Below are positions 16,915 to 25,162 of a stretch of DNA of 37,018 nucleotides, piece after piece. Numbering within the stretch: the first letter of the stretch is position 1; each line of letters starts with the position of its first letter. The stretch spans positions 1-37,018 of the forward strand of contig QPMI01000585.1 in assembly GCA_004431415.1 (NCBI GenBank), in the 5' to 3' direction. The position numbers were made by a program, and so were the translations under genes. Below the pieces are notes generated by a model. That model ran no database searches. It saw only the letters and a program-made list of their open reading frames with translations, and had not been told where the DNA came from. This DNA comes from Cyanophora paradoxa. Lineage: Eukaryota; Glaucocystophyceae; Cyanophorales; Cyanophoraceae.

Positions 16915-17265
16915 CTAGGCGTCGGAGTCCTCGTCCTCTTCCTCCTCTTCCTCCTCCTCCGAGCCCGATTCCGAGGTCGCAAAATCGTCCGGGTCGCGCA
17001 CGTAAATAACCCTGTCTCCCTCCTCGTCCGTCATCTCCTCCGAGCTGGTGTCCTCGCTTCCCAGCGACTCGGCCGCGGCCTCGTCCGCCGCCTCCGCGGT
17101 CAGGCGCTCCCAGTTAATTCCCAGCGCGTCGCAGATCCTCTCCAGGGCGCTGCTGACCTCGCCGTCGTTGAAGGGCGAGGAGGGGTCGAGGCTGGCCTCC
17201 AGGAGGCAGTCGTAGGCGATGGACTCGACGCGGAAGACGGAGGCGATGTGGGCGCTGGGCGACAT
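16915..17265 (-). CDS. Acidic protein (116 residues)
   Basis: ATG at 17265, stop at 16915. The first 60 residues are an ordinary helical domain (HIASVFRVESIAYDCLLEA and ALERICDALGINWERL). The rest is increasingly acidic, ending in a run of Glu/Asp after SESGS. Acidic tails of this type occur in histone- or DNA-binding protein chaperones and transcription regulators, but nothing specific is recognisable. It lies directly downstream of the packaging ATPase gene with its own late motif, so a role in packaging or capsid filling is possible. Confidence 0.7.
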   Translation of the reverse strand: MSPSAHIASVFRVESIAYDCLLEASLDPSSPFNDGEVSSALERICDALGINWERLTAEAADEAAAESLGSEDTSSEEMTDEEGDRVIYVRDPDDFATSESGSEEEEEEEEDEDSDA

Positions 17266-17274
17266 GGTTACGCA

Positions 17275-17293
17275 CGTAGCCTCAGAAAAAATC
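17275..17293 (-). promoter_or_regulatory. Late-type promoter motif
   Basis: Minus-strand GATTTTTTCTGAGGCTACG, nine bases before the ATG at 17265. It overlaps the ATPase stop codon. Confidence 0.65.
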
Positions 17294-18362
17294 AGGCGAG
17301 GCCGCGGTGCTTCCTGAAATTATCTATCATGCCCAGGAGCGTCTTGTCCACCGTGCCGTCGTCCGGACCCACGAGATTTTCTCCGTTGACGGTTTCGCCC
17401 TCCCAGTACTCCTTGGATCCGATGCGGAAGGGGGGCGGCTCCTCGGCCTTGTAGACGTAAAGGACGTCCAGAGGGTTCGTAGAGTTGTTGGAAGAATCGA
17501 TGATAAGGCAGTGGTTATCCTGGGTGTACTTGTCGAGCAGGTAGTAGAAGGCGCGCTGGGAGATGATGTCGCCCCACTCCTTTGCGAGGGCCTTGCGCTG
17601 CATCGCCTGCGAGCACTTGAAAATGACAGCCAGATCAGTATTGGAGCGCAGGACGGGATTGATGCCCTTGGCATACTGCGTCGTGATAAGGGTCATGATT
17701 TTGTAGTGGCGCCCCGCCACGAAGAGCTCGTTGAGGGCCTCGTCGTACCGCAGCCGAGCGTCGGAAATCACGTCGTCGAGCAGCACGAAAAATCGCGGGT
17801 CGACGGGATCCTCCTTTCCCGCGAGCACGTCTTCGGACTTGTTGTGCTGCATGATCGCCTGCTGCCTCCTGAATAAATGGAAGAGCACCCCCGGGTTGTA
17901 CTTGGGCCAGATGAAGCGCTGCGGGATGTACTGCTTCCAGTACCCGTTCAGGCGATCGGTCTGGCTGATTACGATACCCCCCGGGAAGGTGCCGGAGAGG
18001 TTGAACATGAGATCGCGAAGGAAAAAGGACTTGCCCGTGCGCCGCTTGCCCACGCAGACGACGGTGGCGTCGGGCTTGACGGTGTTCACGTCGAACCACT
18101 TAAGTTCCGGCAGGCAGGCCATGCGCTCGATGCCGCCCGTCTTCGAGTTGTCGAGGAAGGCGTTGACCTGCTCGGGCGTGAGCTGCATGCCGTCCTCTGT
18201 CATGCCCATGGCGCAGCTGGCGCCGGCGGCGGGGGCGGTGCCCGAGCCCGAGCCCGAGGCCTGGCCGGCGGGGGCGGGTGCCGCGGGGGCCGCGCCTGCG
18301 GGCTGGGCGGGCTGGGGCTTGGCCGCCTTCGGCTTCTTCGGCTTCTTGGGGTCCTTGGCCAT
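17292..18362 (-). CDS. DNA-packaging ATPase (A32/FtsK-HerA type)
   Basis: 356 residues from the ATG at 18362 (MAKDPKKPKKPKAAK); the frame is open further upstream only over the divergent gene. The N-terminal 55 residues are a low-complexity Lys/Pro/Ala/Gly tail. Walker A is GKRRTGKS at 105-112 and Walker B FFVLLDD at 191-197. QTDRLNGYW lies between them, and the sensor-type segment MTLITTQY and a late Arg-rich region (SQAMQRKALAKEW) follow. This is the arrangement of the A32-like genome-packaging ATPases of nucleocytoplasmic viruses, which pump DNA into the capsid. Length is a little above the family core because of the tail. It is divergent from the resolvase gene across 37 bp, a sensible pairing of genome resolution and packaging. 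Confidence 0.9.
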   Translation of the reverse strand: MAKDPKKPKKPKAAKPQPAQPAGAAPAAPAPAGQASGSGSGTAPAAGASCAMGMTEDGMQLTPEQVNAFLDNSKTGGIERMACLPELKWFDVNTVKPDATVVCVGKRRTGKSFFLRDLMFNLSGTFPGGIVISQTDRLNGYWKQYIPQRFIWPKYNPGVLFHLFRRQQAIMQHNKSEDVLAGKEDPVDPRFFVLLDDVISDARLRYDEALNELFVAGRHYKIMTLITTQYAKGINPVLRSNTDLAVIFKCSQAMQRKALAKEWGDIISQRAFYYLLDKYTQDNHCLIIDSSNNSTNPLDVLYVYKAEEPPPFRIGSKEYWEGETVNGENLVGPDDGTVDKTLLGMIDNFRKHRGLA

Positions 18363-18399
18363 TTTACCCCCTTCATTCAGATTTTCTTGCGACCCTGGA
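18363..18399. promoter_or_regulatory. Divergent control region between ATPase and resolvase
   Basis: 37 bp carry both starts. On the plus strand AGATTTTCTTGCGACCC (18379-18395) precedes the resolvase ATG by four bases. On the minus strand AAAATCTGAATGAAGG precedes the ATPase ATG. Both resemble the late motif, and the two genes must share overlapping promoters. Confidence 0.55.
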
Positions 18400-18876
18400 A
18401 TGAAGATCCTCGGCGTGGATGTGGGGGTCATCAATTTCGCCTGGTGCCTCATCGAATTCGATCCGCAGACAAAGGAATCCCAGATTCTCGACTGGCAGAA
18501 GATCGCCCTCTTCCCGTCTGCGCGCTGCTGTGGCCGCCTTGTGGCGCGCCTGGTGGAGGTTACTCGCGGCCATAGCGCCTTCGGCCTTCCCGACCAGATC
18601 GCGATCGAGGGCCAGAGGACGGGAATCAATCGCTGCATCGAGTGCACGCTCCACGCCCTCCTGTACGGGCGTGCGCGCATCGTGAGCCCGCGCGCCATCA
18701 AGCACTTCTTCAAGATCTCGAACCCGAGCTACAAGGAGCGCAAGCGCGGCGCCGTGGACAAGTGCCGCGACCTCGTACCCGCCCAGCTCTCGGAAATCGC
18801 GGATCGAAACGGCAAGCTAGACGACCTCTGCGACGCCTACTTAATCGCCCTCTACGCCGCCCTCAATCCGTTGTGA
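18400..18876 (+). CDS. RuvC-like Holliday-junction resolvase (poxvirus A22 type)
   Basis: 158 residues, ATG at 18400, TGA at 18874-18876. It opens with the RNase H-fold strand MKILGVDVGVINFAWCL (acidic Asp7). Glu70 lies in IAIEGQRTGIN and the last acidic motif is KLDDLCDAYLIAL (Asp141, Asp142, Asp145), followed by a short end. These are the four acidic positions of the A22/RuvC family, which cuts branched replication intermediates into unit genomes. Length is typical. RSPRAIKHFF-type basic sequence in the middle matches the family's DNA-contacting region. It is likely to resolve concatemers or hairpins before packaging by the neighbouring ATPase. Confidence 0.88.
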   Translation: MKILGVDVGVINFAWCLIEFDPQTKESQILDWQKIALFPSARCCGRLVARLVEVTRGHSAFGLPDQIAIEGQRTGINRCIECTLHALLYGRARIVSPRAIKHFFKISNPSYKERKRGAVDKCRDLVPAQLSEIADRNGKLDDLCDAYLIALYAALNPL

Positions 18877-18884
18877 TCCCATTG

Positions 18885-18899
18885 TGATTTCTAGGCCCC
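18885..18899 (+). promoter_or_regulatory. Late-type promoter motif
   Basis: TGATTTCTAGGCCCC, nine bases before the ATG at 18909. It is one of the cleanest plus-strand copies. Confidence 0.7.
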
Positions 18900-18908
18900 G
18901 CCCGCCAG

Positions 18909-19070
18909 ATGGGATCCTCGTGCCGCAAGCCCAGGCCCCTCTGCTGCGAAATCTGCCGCCTGCCCCAGACCAAGCGCGGCTGGGTGCTCAAGGCGGGCGT
19001 GTACGTCTGCTGCGCCCGGTGCGCCGTCCGCTACTACGCACTTTTTTCTGAAGGCTGTCTACACCCGTAG
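18909..19070 (+). CDS. Small zinc-binding protein (53 residues)
   Basis: ATG at 18909, TAG at 19068-19070. It is short, but a clean motif precedes it and the composition is coding-like. Two double-cysteine pairs, CCEIC (12-16) and CCARC (34-38), are 17 residues apart, flanking a basic segment (KRGWVLKAGVYV), typical of a compact zinc ribbon. It is the first of three consecutive small CxxC proteins after the resolvase. Probably a nucleic-acid- or protein-binding accessory; no family recognised. Confidence 0.7.
   Translation: MGSSCRKPRPLCCEICRLPQTKRGWVLKAGVYVCCARCAVRYYALFSEGCLHP
19041..19056 (+). promoter_or_regulatory. Late-type promoter motif inside the preceding gene's end
   Basis: CTTTTTTCTGAAGGCT, 23 bases before the ATG at 19080, within the last codons of the small zinc protein. 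Confidence 0.5.
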
Positions 19071-19079
19071 CTAGATCCC

Positions 19080-19475
19080 ATGGAGCACGCCCACTACTGC
19101 TTCAAGTGCCGCTCCAACACCAAGCTCGCCAACGTCGAGGTGCGTACCAGCAAGAACAACCGCCAGGTGGCCGTCGGCTCCTGCACGCAATGCAGCGGCC
19201 GCGTCTCGCGCTTCATGCGCCGGGTCCTCGAGGAGGGGGCCCGGGAGACCAGCCCGCCGCCGCAGCGCCCGCAGGTGACCGACGCCGCTGGCCCGGCCGC
19301 CGGCTCGAGCCAGGCACCGGCAGCCCCTACGGCCCCGAAGCCCCCCGCGGCGCCCCGGCAGAAGGCCAAGGCGGCCCCCGCGGAGGGCGACCCGAGCCCG
19401 CTCGAGGCCCAGCCCAAGCGCCAGCGCGCGCCGAGGAAGGCGGCGAGCGAGCCCGCGATTGCAATTCAGATGTGA
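19080..19475 (+). CDS. Zinc-ribbon protein resembling DUF5679, with basic Pro/Ala-rich tail
   Basis: 131 residues, ATG at 19080, TGA at 19473-19475. The first 45 residues read HYCFKCRSNTKLANVEVRTS, then NNRQVAVGSCTQCSGRVSRFM. That is a CxxC - KNGR-like - G.CxxC ribbon strongly reminiscent of the DUF5679 family that recurs in nucleocytoplasmic viruses (my recollection of the family, not a search). The remainder is a low-complexity Pro/Ala/Lys tail with QPKRQRAPRKA, a probable nuclear-localisation or DNA-binding stretch. Possible transcription accessory. Its stop overlaps the start of the next zinc ORF in ATGTGA. Confidence 0.75.
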   Translation: MEHAHYCFKCRSNTKLANVEVRTSKNNRQVAVGSCTQCSGRVSRFMRRVLEEGARETSPPPQRPQVTDAAGPAAGSSQAPAAPTAPKPPAAPRQKAKAAPAEGDPSPLEAQPKRQRAPRKAASEPAIAIQM

Positions 19476-19720
19476 TCCGGCGGCGCAACTGCCCAGTTCA
19501 CTGCTTCGTCTGCGACTACCCCCCCACCTGCTTCCCGGGCCACCTGCAGTTCGGCCACGAGATCTCGGTGGCGCGCGTGGGCGGGCGGGCCCGCCTCGTC
19601 TGCAGGCGCTGCGCGCGCGGGCTCTTCGCGGATTTTCGCAGGATCCGCGACAGGGAGCTCACGGGCAGTATTTCTAAGTCCCTCCCCAAATTGAGAAATG
19701 GCCTCCCTGCTGTTCGATAG
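19472..19720 (+). CDS. Small CxxC zinc-finger protein (start uncertain)
   Basis: A frame from a GTG at 19472 to TAG at 19718-19720, 82 residues. It holds VHCFVCDYP and LVCRRCARGLF pairs 29 residues apart around FGHEISVARVGGRARL, an obvious zinc-binding layout. There is no ATG in frame near the start. Either GTG is wrong and one slip links it to the preceding gene, or initiation is unusual. The last 7 codons overlap the next gene, so the C-terminus may also be affected by a slip. Third zinc-ribbon gene in a row. Confidence 0.55.
   Translation: MIRRRNCPVHCFVCDYPPTCFPGHLQFGHEISVARVGGRARLVCRRCARGLFADFRRIRDRELTGSISKSLPKLRNGLPAVR
19669..19678 (+). promoter_or_regulatory. Late-type promoter motif
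   Basis: TATTTCTAAG, 19 bases before the ATG at 19698, lying inside the previous frame. Confidence 0.6.
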
Positions 19721-19961
19721 GGACATGTACCAAATGCAGAACCGATTCGACGGCATCTACCCCGAGCGCATGCCGCAGGAGCAGTTCCCGCGCCCGCACT
19801 GGGCGGACCACCGCACGCACGGCCTGCGCAGGCCCGGGGCGGGGCAGCTGATGGTGACGCCCGGGGGCGCGCCGGCGGAGCGCGACTGGTCGCCCCTCTG
19901 GATTATAGCGGGGATCCTGGTGGGGTACCTCCTCTTCCGACCCAGTGTTATTTCTCAGTGA
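19698..19961 (+). CDS. Tail-anchored membrane protein (87 residues)
   Basis: ATG at 19698, TGA at 19959-19961. A polar N-terminal 65 residues (RDMYQMQNRFDGIYPERMP, then HWADHRTHGLRRPG) are followed by a single membrane segment at about 67-83 (PLWIIAGILVGYLLF) and a four-residue end. This is a tail-anchored layout as in virion membrane proteins that face the capsid. No family recognised. The stop lies just after the next gene's promoter motif. Confidence 0.75.
   Translation: MASLLFDRDMYQMQNRFDGIYPERMPQEQFPRPHWADHRTHGLRRPGAGQLMVTPGGAPAERDWSPLWIIAGILVGYLLFRPSVISQ
19948..19958 (+). promoter_or_regulatory. Late-type promoter motif
   Basis: TTATTTCTCAG, 15 bases before the ATG at 19974, embedded in the last codons of the membrane protein gene. 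Confidence 0.65.
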
Positions 19962-19973
19962 CCCCGTACCCCG

Positions 19974-20312
19974 ATGTCTCGATCTATCCCTTATTGGGCC
20001 CCAATCGATACGCAAATTGAGATGCTGCGCGCTCGCATGCAGAAGCTTACGCTCGAAGAGGATCCCACGGATGTACCCGAGATCAAGGCGGGGTTGGCCA
20101 CGCTGCCGACGGATATCGTCGAGAACATTCGCGATTGGGTGTACAGACTGCAGGACGAGGTCCGTGCACGGCTCTGGCAAATCGTGATGGGGCAGAGGGC
20201 CGCGGCCTACCGTAGCTTCGACGACCAGAGGGACGCGGCCATGCGCAGGTGGGAGAGGCAGTTCCCCGAGACGTACGGGGGCGCCAACCCATATTTTTCT
20301 GGTGATGGGTAA
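19974..20312 (+). CDS. Helical unknown protein (112 residues)
   Basis: ATG at 19974, TAA at 20310-20312. Almost entirely predicted helix (TQIEMLRARMQKLTLEEDP, IVENIRDWVYRLQDEVRARL, DDQRDAAMRRWERQFPE), ending in an aromatic tail (YGGANPYFSGDG). No membrane segment or metal motif. Might be a small capsid-associated or scaffold protein given its late motif and neighbours. Not recognised. Confidence 0.75.
   Translation: MSRSIPYWAPIDTQIEMLRARMQKLTLEEDPTDVPEIKAGLATLPTDIVENIRDWVYRLQDEVRARLWQIVMGQRAAAYRSFDDQRDAAMRRWERQFPETYGGANPYFSGDG
20292..20302 (+). promoter_or_regulatory. Late-type promoter motif (variant)
   Basis: TATTTTTCTGG, 12 bases before the ATG at 20315, within the end of the previous gene. 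Confidence 0.5.
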
Positions 20313-20314
20313 AC

Positions 20315-20593
20315 ATGCCGGAGGCGCAGAAGAAGCCCGCGAAAAAGGCGCCCACGAACGGGCAGGAGCGGCCCACCAAGGCCGAGGTGAAGGAGGCGAA
20401 GGAGAAGCTGAAGGGGCCGCCCGAATTTCCTAAGGGACCGAAGCCGCTGTACGAGGACGTCTCGCCCGGCGAAATATTCGTGGCGATGCGCCCGACGAAG
20501 CAGGGGAAGAAGGGGGCCGAGAAGAAGGACGGGAAGGAAGACAAGGCCAAGACCGATAAAATTTCAAAGCCGGCTCCTAAGAAGTGCAAATGA
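20315..20593 (+). CDS. Lysine-rich basic protein (92 residues)
   Basis: ATG at 20315, TGA at 20591-20593. About 28% lysine, with an N-terminal run EAQKKPAKKAPTNG, a short central folded-looking part (YEDVSPGEIFVAMRP) and a Lys-rich end (KKGAEKKDGKEDKAK). This is the character of a histone-like or core DNA-condensing protein, which would suit a packaged dsDNA genome, although the function is inferred from composition only. Its stop overlaps the next gene's start in ATGA (20590-20593), so the two may be translated from one message. Confidence 0.75.
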   Translation: MPEAQKKPAKKAPTNGQERPTKAEVKEAKEKLKGPPEFPKGPKPLYEDVSPGEIFVAMRPTKQGKKGAEKKDGKEDKAKTDKISKPAPKKCK

Positions 20594-22520
20594 GGGGGCT
20601 CGCCTCGCGTTTCGCGCCGCGCAACGTGCTCGCGATCCCGGGGGGCGGGGACTCGCACATCACGCCCTTCGAGAGCGACAAGTACGCACACTTTCAGCAG
20701 CTGATGAAGACGGCGCTGGCGAGGGCCACGCCGGAAATTCGGTTCGAGGAGCGCGATCAATCGGACAAGCTCGCCGAGGTGGAGGCGCAGGCCATCGCCA
20801 ACGCCTACTACATCAACAAGTTCCAGCAGATGGAGTCGAGCCTCGACGAGGAGTACGAGGAGGGCTTCCGCGCCTGGCTGATGGGCCAGTCGGCCTTCAC
20901 CGCGAACCTGAAGGCCAAGGGGGCGGGCGCCTGCGACGTGGACGGCAAGAACCTGACGGTGCTGCCGGGCGTGCGGGAGTTCTGCAAGTCGAAGGAGGAT
21001 CAGATCACCGAATTCCTGAAGCGCAAGAAGCGCCTCGAGACGCTGGGCCCGATGAACCTCGAGGACGCGTACTACTACTACAAGTACATCATCAACGGCG
21101 AGGAGTTCAAGCCCACGAGCATCTACGCGCGCGAGAACAAGAAGCCCGAGGAGCTGATCGGAGGGAGGTACGACCCCGACTACGCGAACCGCAACACGCG
21201 CCAGCCCTTCGCCCAGGCCGAGCCGCCCTCGAGCTCGGACAGCGAGGGGCCGGGGCCGGACGAGAGCCGCCAGCGCGACGTACCCAGGGAGAAAAGGCGG
21301 GCGAAGAAGCGGATGGACAAGGAAAAGTACATCAAGGCCCGCCGCGAGCAGAAGGTGCGCATCACGGACGGGGACAACGAGGCCATCGAGGCCAGTTTCC
21401 CGGAGGCGGCCATGGGCAGAGCAATCAAGGCGGGCAAGGGCGCGCGCGAGGCCCTCATTCAGAAGGCCCTACCGTCCAAGGAACCCAGGGACGAAATGAT
21501 CGAGTCCGACGACGACGACGAAGGGGGGGCCCCGCCTCCGCCGCCTCCGCCCCCCGGGCCGAAGACGCCGCCGCTGGCGCCGCAGCCCGGCCCCTCGCAG
21601 CCCCCGGACACGGTGGCCAGGCCGTCCGCACCCCCAGCGGAGCAGCCCCCGCCGCCGCCCCGCCGCCGCCGCCGCCCGAGCCACAGGCGGGGCCCTCGCG
21701 CCCGCCAGAGGTGGTGGCGGCCGAGGCGGCGGCTACGGCTGCGGCCAACGCGGTCGTGCAAGGGCTCGCAAGCGCGGGCATCACCCTAGCCCCGCAAGTG
21801 GCCGTACCCCCGCAGTTTGCACTGGGCGAGGCACCAGCTTCCCCGTCGGAACCTATTAGCGCCCTTTCCCAGGCCCTTGAGAAACGCAAGAGCAAAGGAA
21901 AGCAGGGCATCGCTGCCGCCTTGCTCCTGGACGGTCATAACCGACGTGCAGAGGCCACCAGCGAAAGGTTGGGTGCAAATCGCGAATACATGCTCGCGAA
22001 ACGCCGCGGGGATATTTCGGTGCCGGAGCCGGAGCCGATGGACGAAGACGAGCAGCTGCGACGGGAGGGGGTCCTGGAAAGCCTCCCCCCCGAGGTCCTG
22101 AACCTGGCGGGAAAAACCAACGTGGAAGAGTATCTCAGAGGAAATCTTCAGCGTGAGGATCTTCTGCAGAGGGCGCGGCTCGTCCAAGCTGCAACAACCG
22201 AGGAGCAGCGTGCGCAGGTTGCCTCCGCGAATCGCCTTCGAGAGCTTGCGCTGGATGCGGCCGACATTCTCAACGAAGTCAGAGAGCAAAACCCGCTTGA
22301 ATTCGCGCAGATGGGCGGACAGAACTCATACGAGCTGCTCGAGTCGCGCACAGCGCGGCTTCGCGCGATGCCCCAAGAGGTGTTTAACCGCCTCGATTCC
22401 GAAACGATTCGCACATTCCTTGTTGGTAGAATCAGCTGGAGCGACCTGGAAGATATCCTCACAAATATGCCGCGCCCCGCCGCCAACCCTGTGGTATATG
22501 CTGGGCGCAAGCTCACCTAA
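20590..22520 (+). CDS. Large virion-type protein with proline-rich linker (one frameshift)
   Basis: ATG at 20590 (MRGLASRFAPRN) rather than an upstream GTG. The first frame runs to about 21660: helical N-terminal part, a tyrosine run (DAYYYYKYII), acidic DESDDDDE-type and polyproline stretches. Within the CCGCCGCCCC run near 21660 the frame slips and continues as PPEPQAGPSRPPEVVAAEAA to a TAA at 22518-22520, with a long helical C-terminal domain (EEYLRGNLQREDLLQRARL, SWSDLEDILTNMP-like). Joined length is about 643 residues. It lies immediately upstream of the capsid gene. A capsid-scaffold or core protein is plausible; no family recognised. The slip is best explained by one missing base. Confidence 0.7.
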
Positions 22521-22531
22521 GACGCCCCCCA

Positions 22532-22548
22532 CAAAATTTTCTCAACGC
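22532..22548 (+). promoter_or_regulatory. Late-type promoter motif of the capsid gene
   Basis: CAAAATTTTCTCAACGC, 14 bases before the ATG at 22563. Confidence 0.65.
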
Positions 22549-22562
22549 ACCCCTAAACCACC

Positions 22563-23936
22563 ATGGCTTCCGCGCTCATCTCCACCCCCACGACCGCCCT
22601 GCACCACTCGCTGCGCAGCTCCGACGCGTCGGTGCACGTGCACGAGACCTTTGACACGGCGATGCCGTTCGTGGACGAGGTGCTCGAGGTGAGCCCCGTG
22701 CAGTCGGGCGTGAGCTTCAGCCAGACCGTCGACATCGTCATCCCACACTCGGCGCCGATGTTCAACGACTCCTGGCTCAAGGTGACGCTGCCGGCGCTGA
22801 CGAACGCGGACCACTTCTACATCCCGAAGGCCGGCTACGTGCTGCTCAAGAAGGTGAAGATCTTCGTGGGCGCGCAGCTGATCCACGAGTACGACGGCCA
22901 CCACGACGCCATCTACGGCGAGTTCGAGGACGACAAGTCCGTCGTCCAGCACGTCGACATGGTGAACAACCTCTGGGCGCACCAGCCGCTGCGCCGCCGG
23001 GGCAAGGCCCCGAACACGCTGTACATACCGATTCGCATCGCGACGGGCCACGGTCGAAAGTTCGCCGTGCCGCTCCACAAGCTCCGCTGCTCCGGAAACG
23101 ACATGAAGCTGCAGATCACCTACGCCTCGCAGAAGGAGATCACGGCCTCGTACGTGGACGGCGGCCTGCACACCAACACCAACCTGACGAGCACCGTCAG
23201 CCTGGACACCAAGCTCATCCTGCGCTACGTGCACATCGACTCGCGCGAGCTGGCGCTGCACCCGAACTCGTTCACGTGGGCCGGCAAGTACGTGCAGCAC
23301 TACCACGTCTCGTTCGAGTCGGGCAAGGCCATCCGCCTGCCCTTCACCGGAATCTGCTACGAGCTGATCATCGTGGTGCGCGACAAGCCGCACACCGACA
23401 ACGGCGAGCACTTCTGGCGCTTCCGCCCGCTCGACAAGATCGAGCTGAAGTGCGACAACATCAAGGTGCTCGACAGCTCGAACCACGACGCGCACTTTTT
23501 GCGCACGGCCATCGCGCACAAGGAGCACACGCACGCCCCCGCGCGCAAGCACCTCGAGCTGCTGCGGGGCGTGACCTCGATGGACGGGACGGCGGCGGCC
23601 GACGTGGCCGACGCGCTGCACCCGCACCCGTGGTCGGGCAACGACACGCCCCCCACGACCCTCGCGACCCACGACGGGCACAGCAGCGACATCCAGCCCC
23701 GCAACGTGGGCCAGTTCGGGACGGAGTTCATCTACTCGCTCCCCTTCGGCACGGACGTGGCCGACAACACCAAGATGTTCGGCGGCCTCGACATGGGCGC
23801 CTTCAAGACCATCGAGCTCACGCTCACCACGCTCAAGACCTACACGTCGGAGGCCAAGCCCGTGGCCGACATCTACTGCCGCTACTACAACGAGATCACC
23901 TTCACCAACGGCGGCGCCTACCGCCGCTTCCATTAG
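22563..23936 (+). CDS. Major capsid protein (double jelly-roll)
   Basis: 457 residues, ATG at 22563 in a good context (CCACCATGG), TAG at 23934-23936. The N-terminal half has the first jelly-roll pattern of nucleocytoplasmic virus capsids: SQTVDIVIPHSAPMFNDSWL, then VTLPALTN, then YVLLKKVKIFVGAQLIHEYD. The C-terminal roll has FWRFRPLDKIELKCDNIKV and, near the end, FIYSLPFGT followed by TKMFGGLDMGAFKTIELTL. The last corresponds to the conserved 'sGslnfSridn..L.l' strand pair of this family. Size is typical. Codon use is extremely GC-ending (NNC/NNG), the strongest bias in the window, as expected for the most highly expressed gene. It forms trimeric capsomers of the icosahedral shell. Confidence 0.88.
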   Translation: MASALISTPTTALHHSLRSSDASVHVHETFDTAMPFVDEVLEVSPVQSGVSFSQTVDIVIPHSAPMFNDSWLKVTLPALTNADHFYIPKAGYVLLKKVKIFVGAQLIHEYDGHHDAIYGEFEDDKSVVQHVDMVNNLWAHQPLRRRGKAPNTLYIPIRIATGHGRKFAVPLHKLRCSGNDMKLQITYASQKEITASYVDGGLHTNTNLTSTVSLDTKLILRYVHIDSRELALHPNSFTWAGKYVQHYHVSFESGKAIRLPFTGICYELIIVVRDKPHTDNGEHFWRFRPLDKIELKCDNIKVLDSSNHDAHFLRTAIAHKEHTHAPARKHLELLRGVTSMDGTAAADVADALHPHPWSGNDTPPTTLATHDGHSSDIQPRNVGQFGTEFIYSLPFGTDVADNTKMFGGLDMGAFKTIELTLTTLKTYTSEAKPVADIYCRYYNEITFTNGGAYRRFH

Positions 23937-24015
23937 ATTGCTTGTTAGCCAGGGTGTGCTTGGTAGGCCGATGTGAACCAATAAATTTTCCCACTGGGAT
24001 CCTAACCGAGGCACG
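23937..24015 (+). promoter_or_regulatory. Intergenic spacer with AATAAA and late-type motif
   Basis: 79 bp between the capsid gene and the next gene. CCAATAAATTTTCCCACT (about 23978-23995) combines a canonical AATAAA with the A/T-TTTC promoter pattern about 20-25 bases before the ATG at 24016. It may serve both the capsid message's 3' end and the next start. Confidence 0.45.
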
Positions 24016-25140
24016 ATGACGAAGGGCCACTCTATGATGGACATTGGGGAGGGCTCTAAGAAGCAGCGCCAGTCGCTGAAGAACGACCTGAAGGCCGACA
24101 TGGACGGCATCGTGAACAAGTTCCTTCCGGGCACGATTATGCCCGAGGTGCCCGTCGTAGATGGGACGAAGGCGGACATCTACACGCCCGAGGATAAGGC
24201 GCGGGGCCTGGGGCTCAGCGGGGGGGAAACGAAGACCCTGCCCGCGATGAAGTACACGCCCTCGATGGAGAAGCTGATGCGCATGGGCATCCGACAGCAG
24301 CTGCAGAACGCGAACCCCGGCCGCACGATCAACGAGGAGGATGTGGAGAACGCGTTCAGCCTGCGGAAGGAAATCATGATTCGCGATTTCGACCAGTGGG
24401 CGATGACGGCCTTCGGCCTGAAGCAGCCGGGCGTCGCCAAAATGCTCGAGGAATATTACCCCGAGCTGCTGGAGCGAATTACGAACATGATCGAGCAGGA
24501 TATCGAAATTCAGCGCTTCGACAAGTACCAGAAGGTTTTCTTCCCGATGAACTACGATGATCTCGTCATGAAGTGGGCGCGCGAGCGCGGCTGGATCAAG
24601 ACGATGGAAGAGATCGAGAAGGAGAACCTGCTCGGGCCGGCCGGCCGCTACGGGCAGACGGAGGCGAACCCCCAGGGGCTGCGCGCGGGCTACACCCCCG
24701 ATCTATCGCCCATGTTCAACGCGCAGACGGCCAACATCAGCAGCGCCGTCAACAAGCCCTACGGCCGCAACGACGTGGACTTCAGCCGGGGCAATCCGTT
24801 TGGGGCGATGCTCCTCGATCAGCCGGGGACGCGCGGCCCGGCCCTGCCCACGGCCACGCCTTACGCGGACCAGAACCTGCTGCCCCGCGTCGTCAACCCG
24901 CTCCCTGCGCTGCAGAGCAACCAGCTTGCCACGCCGTTCGAGAAAGGGCGCATGGAAGCGCTCCGTGCAAGGGGGACGGTGGCCGGTATGTCCGAAGCAT
25001 CGCAGACTGCAATTCAGACAGCCTTCCAGGCCCTCGTCCGGAACACGGAGAACAGTCAGATTACCATGCTCGCGGAAACGAACGCCCGGAAGGCGGAGAT
25101 GTACGACCTAGCAGCCCGGGCCCTCCGACCCGGTCAGTAA
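24016..25140 (+). CDS. Putative virion protein downstream of capsid (374 residues)
   Basis: ATG at 24016, TAA at 25138-25140, no interruptions. Mostly helical with charged segments (KKQRQSLKNDLKADMDGIV, MEKLMRMGIRQQLQNANPG, KMLEEYYPELLERITNMIEQ), a proline-rich flexible region (about 255-305) and a helical Ala/Glu C-terminus. No transmembrane segment, nucleotide-binding or metal motif. It follows the capsid gene on the same strand and has a late motif, so it is most likely a structural or core protein. I do not recognise a family. Confidence 0.8.
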   Translation: MTKGHSMMDIGEGSKKQRQSLKNDLKADMDGIVNKFLPGTIMPEVPVVDGTKADIYTPEDKARGLGLSGGETKTLPAMKYTPSMEKLMRMGIRQQLQNANPGRTINEEDVENAFSLRKEIMIRDFDQWAMTAFGLKQPGVAKMLEEYYPELLERITNMIEQDIEIQRFDKYQKVFFPMNYDDLVMKWARERGWIKTMEEIEKENLLGPAGRYGQTEANPQGLRAGYTPDLSPMFNAQTANISSAVNKPYGRNDVDFSRGNPFGAMLLDQPGTRGPALPTATPYADQNLLPRVVNPLPALQSNQLATPFEKGRMEALRARGTVAGMSEASQTAIQTAFQALVRNTENSQITMLAETNARKAEMYDLAARALRPGQ

Positions 25141-25149
25141 TTTCTGAGG
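25138..25149 (+). promoter_or_regulatory. Late-type promoter motif fused to a stop codon
   Basis: TAATTTCTGAGG: the TAA is the stop of the preceding gene. 13 bases separate it from the ATG at 25163. Confidence 0.7.
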
Positions 25150-25162
25150 CCCACGCGAGCAC

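Noticed and set aside
22542-24179. A 545-residue minus-strand frame opposite the capsid gene
   Set aside because: It mirrors the strong NNC/NNG codon bias of the capsid gene, consists of Val/Arg/His/Glu monotony, and has no promoter motif.
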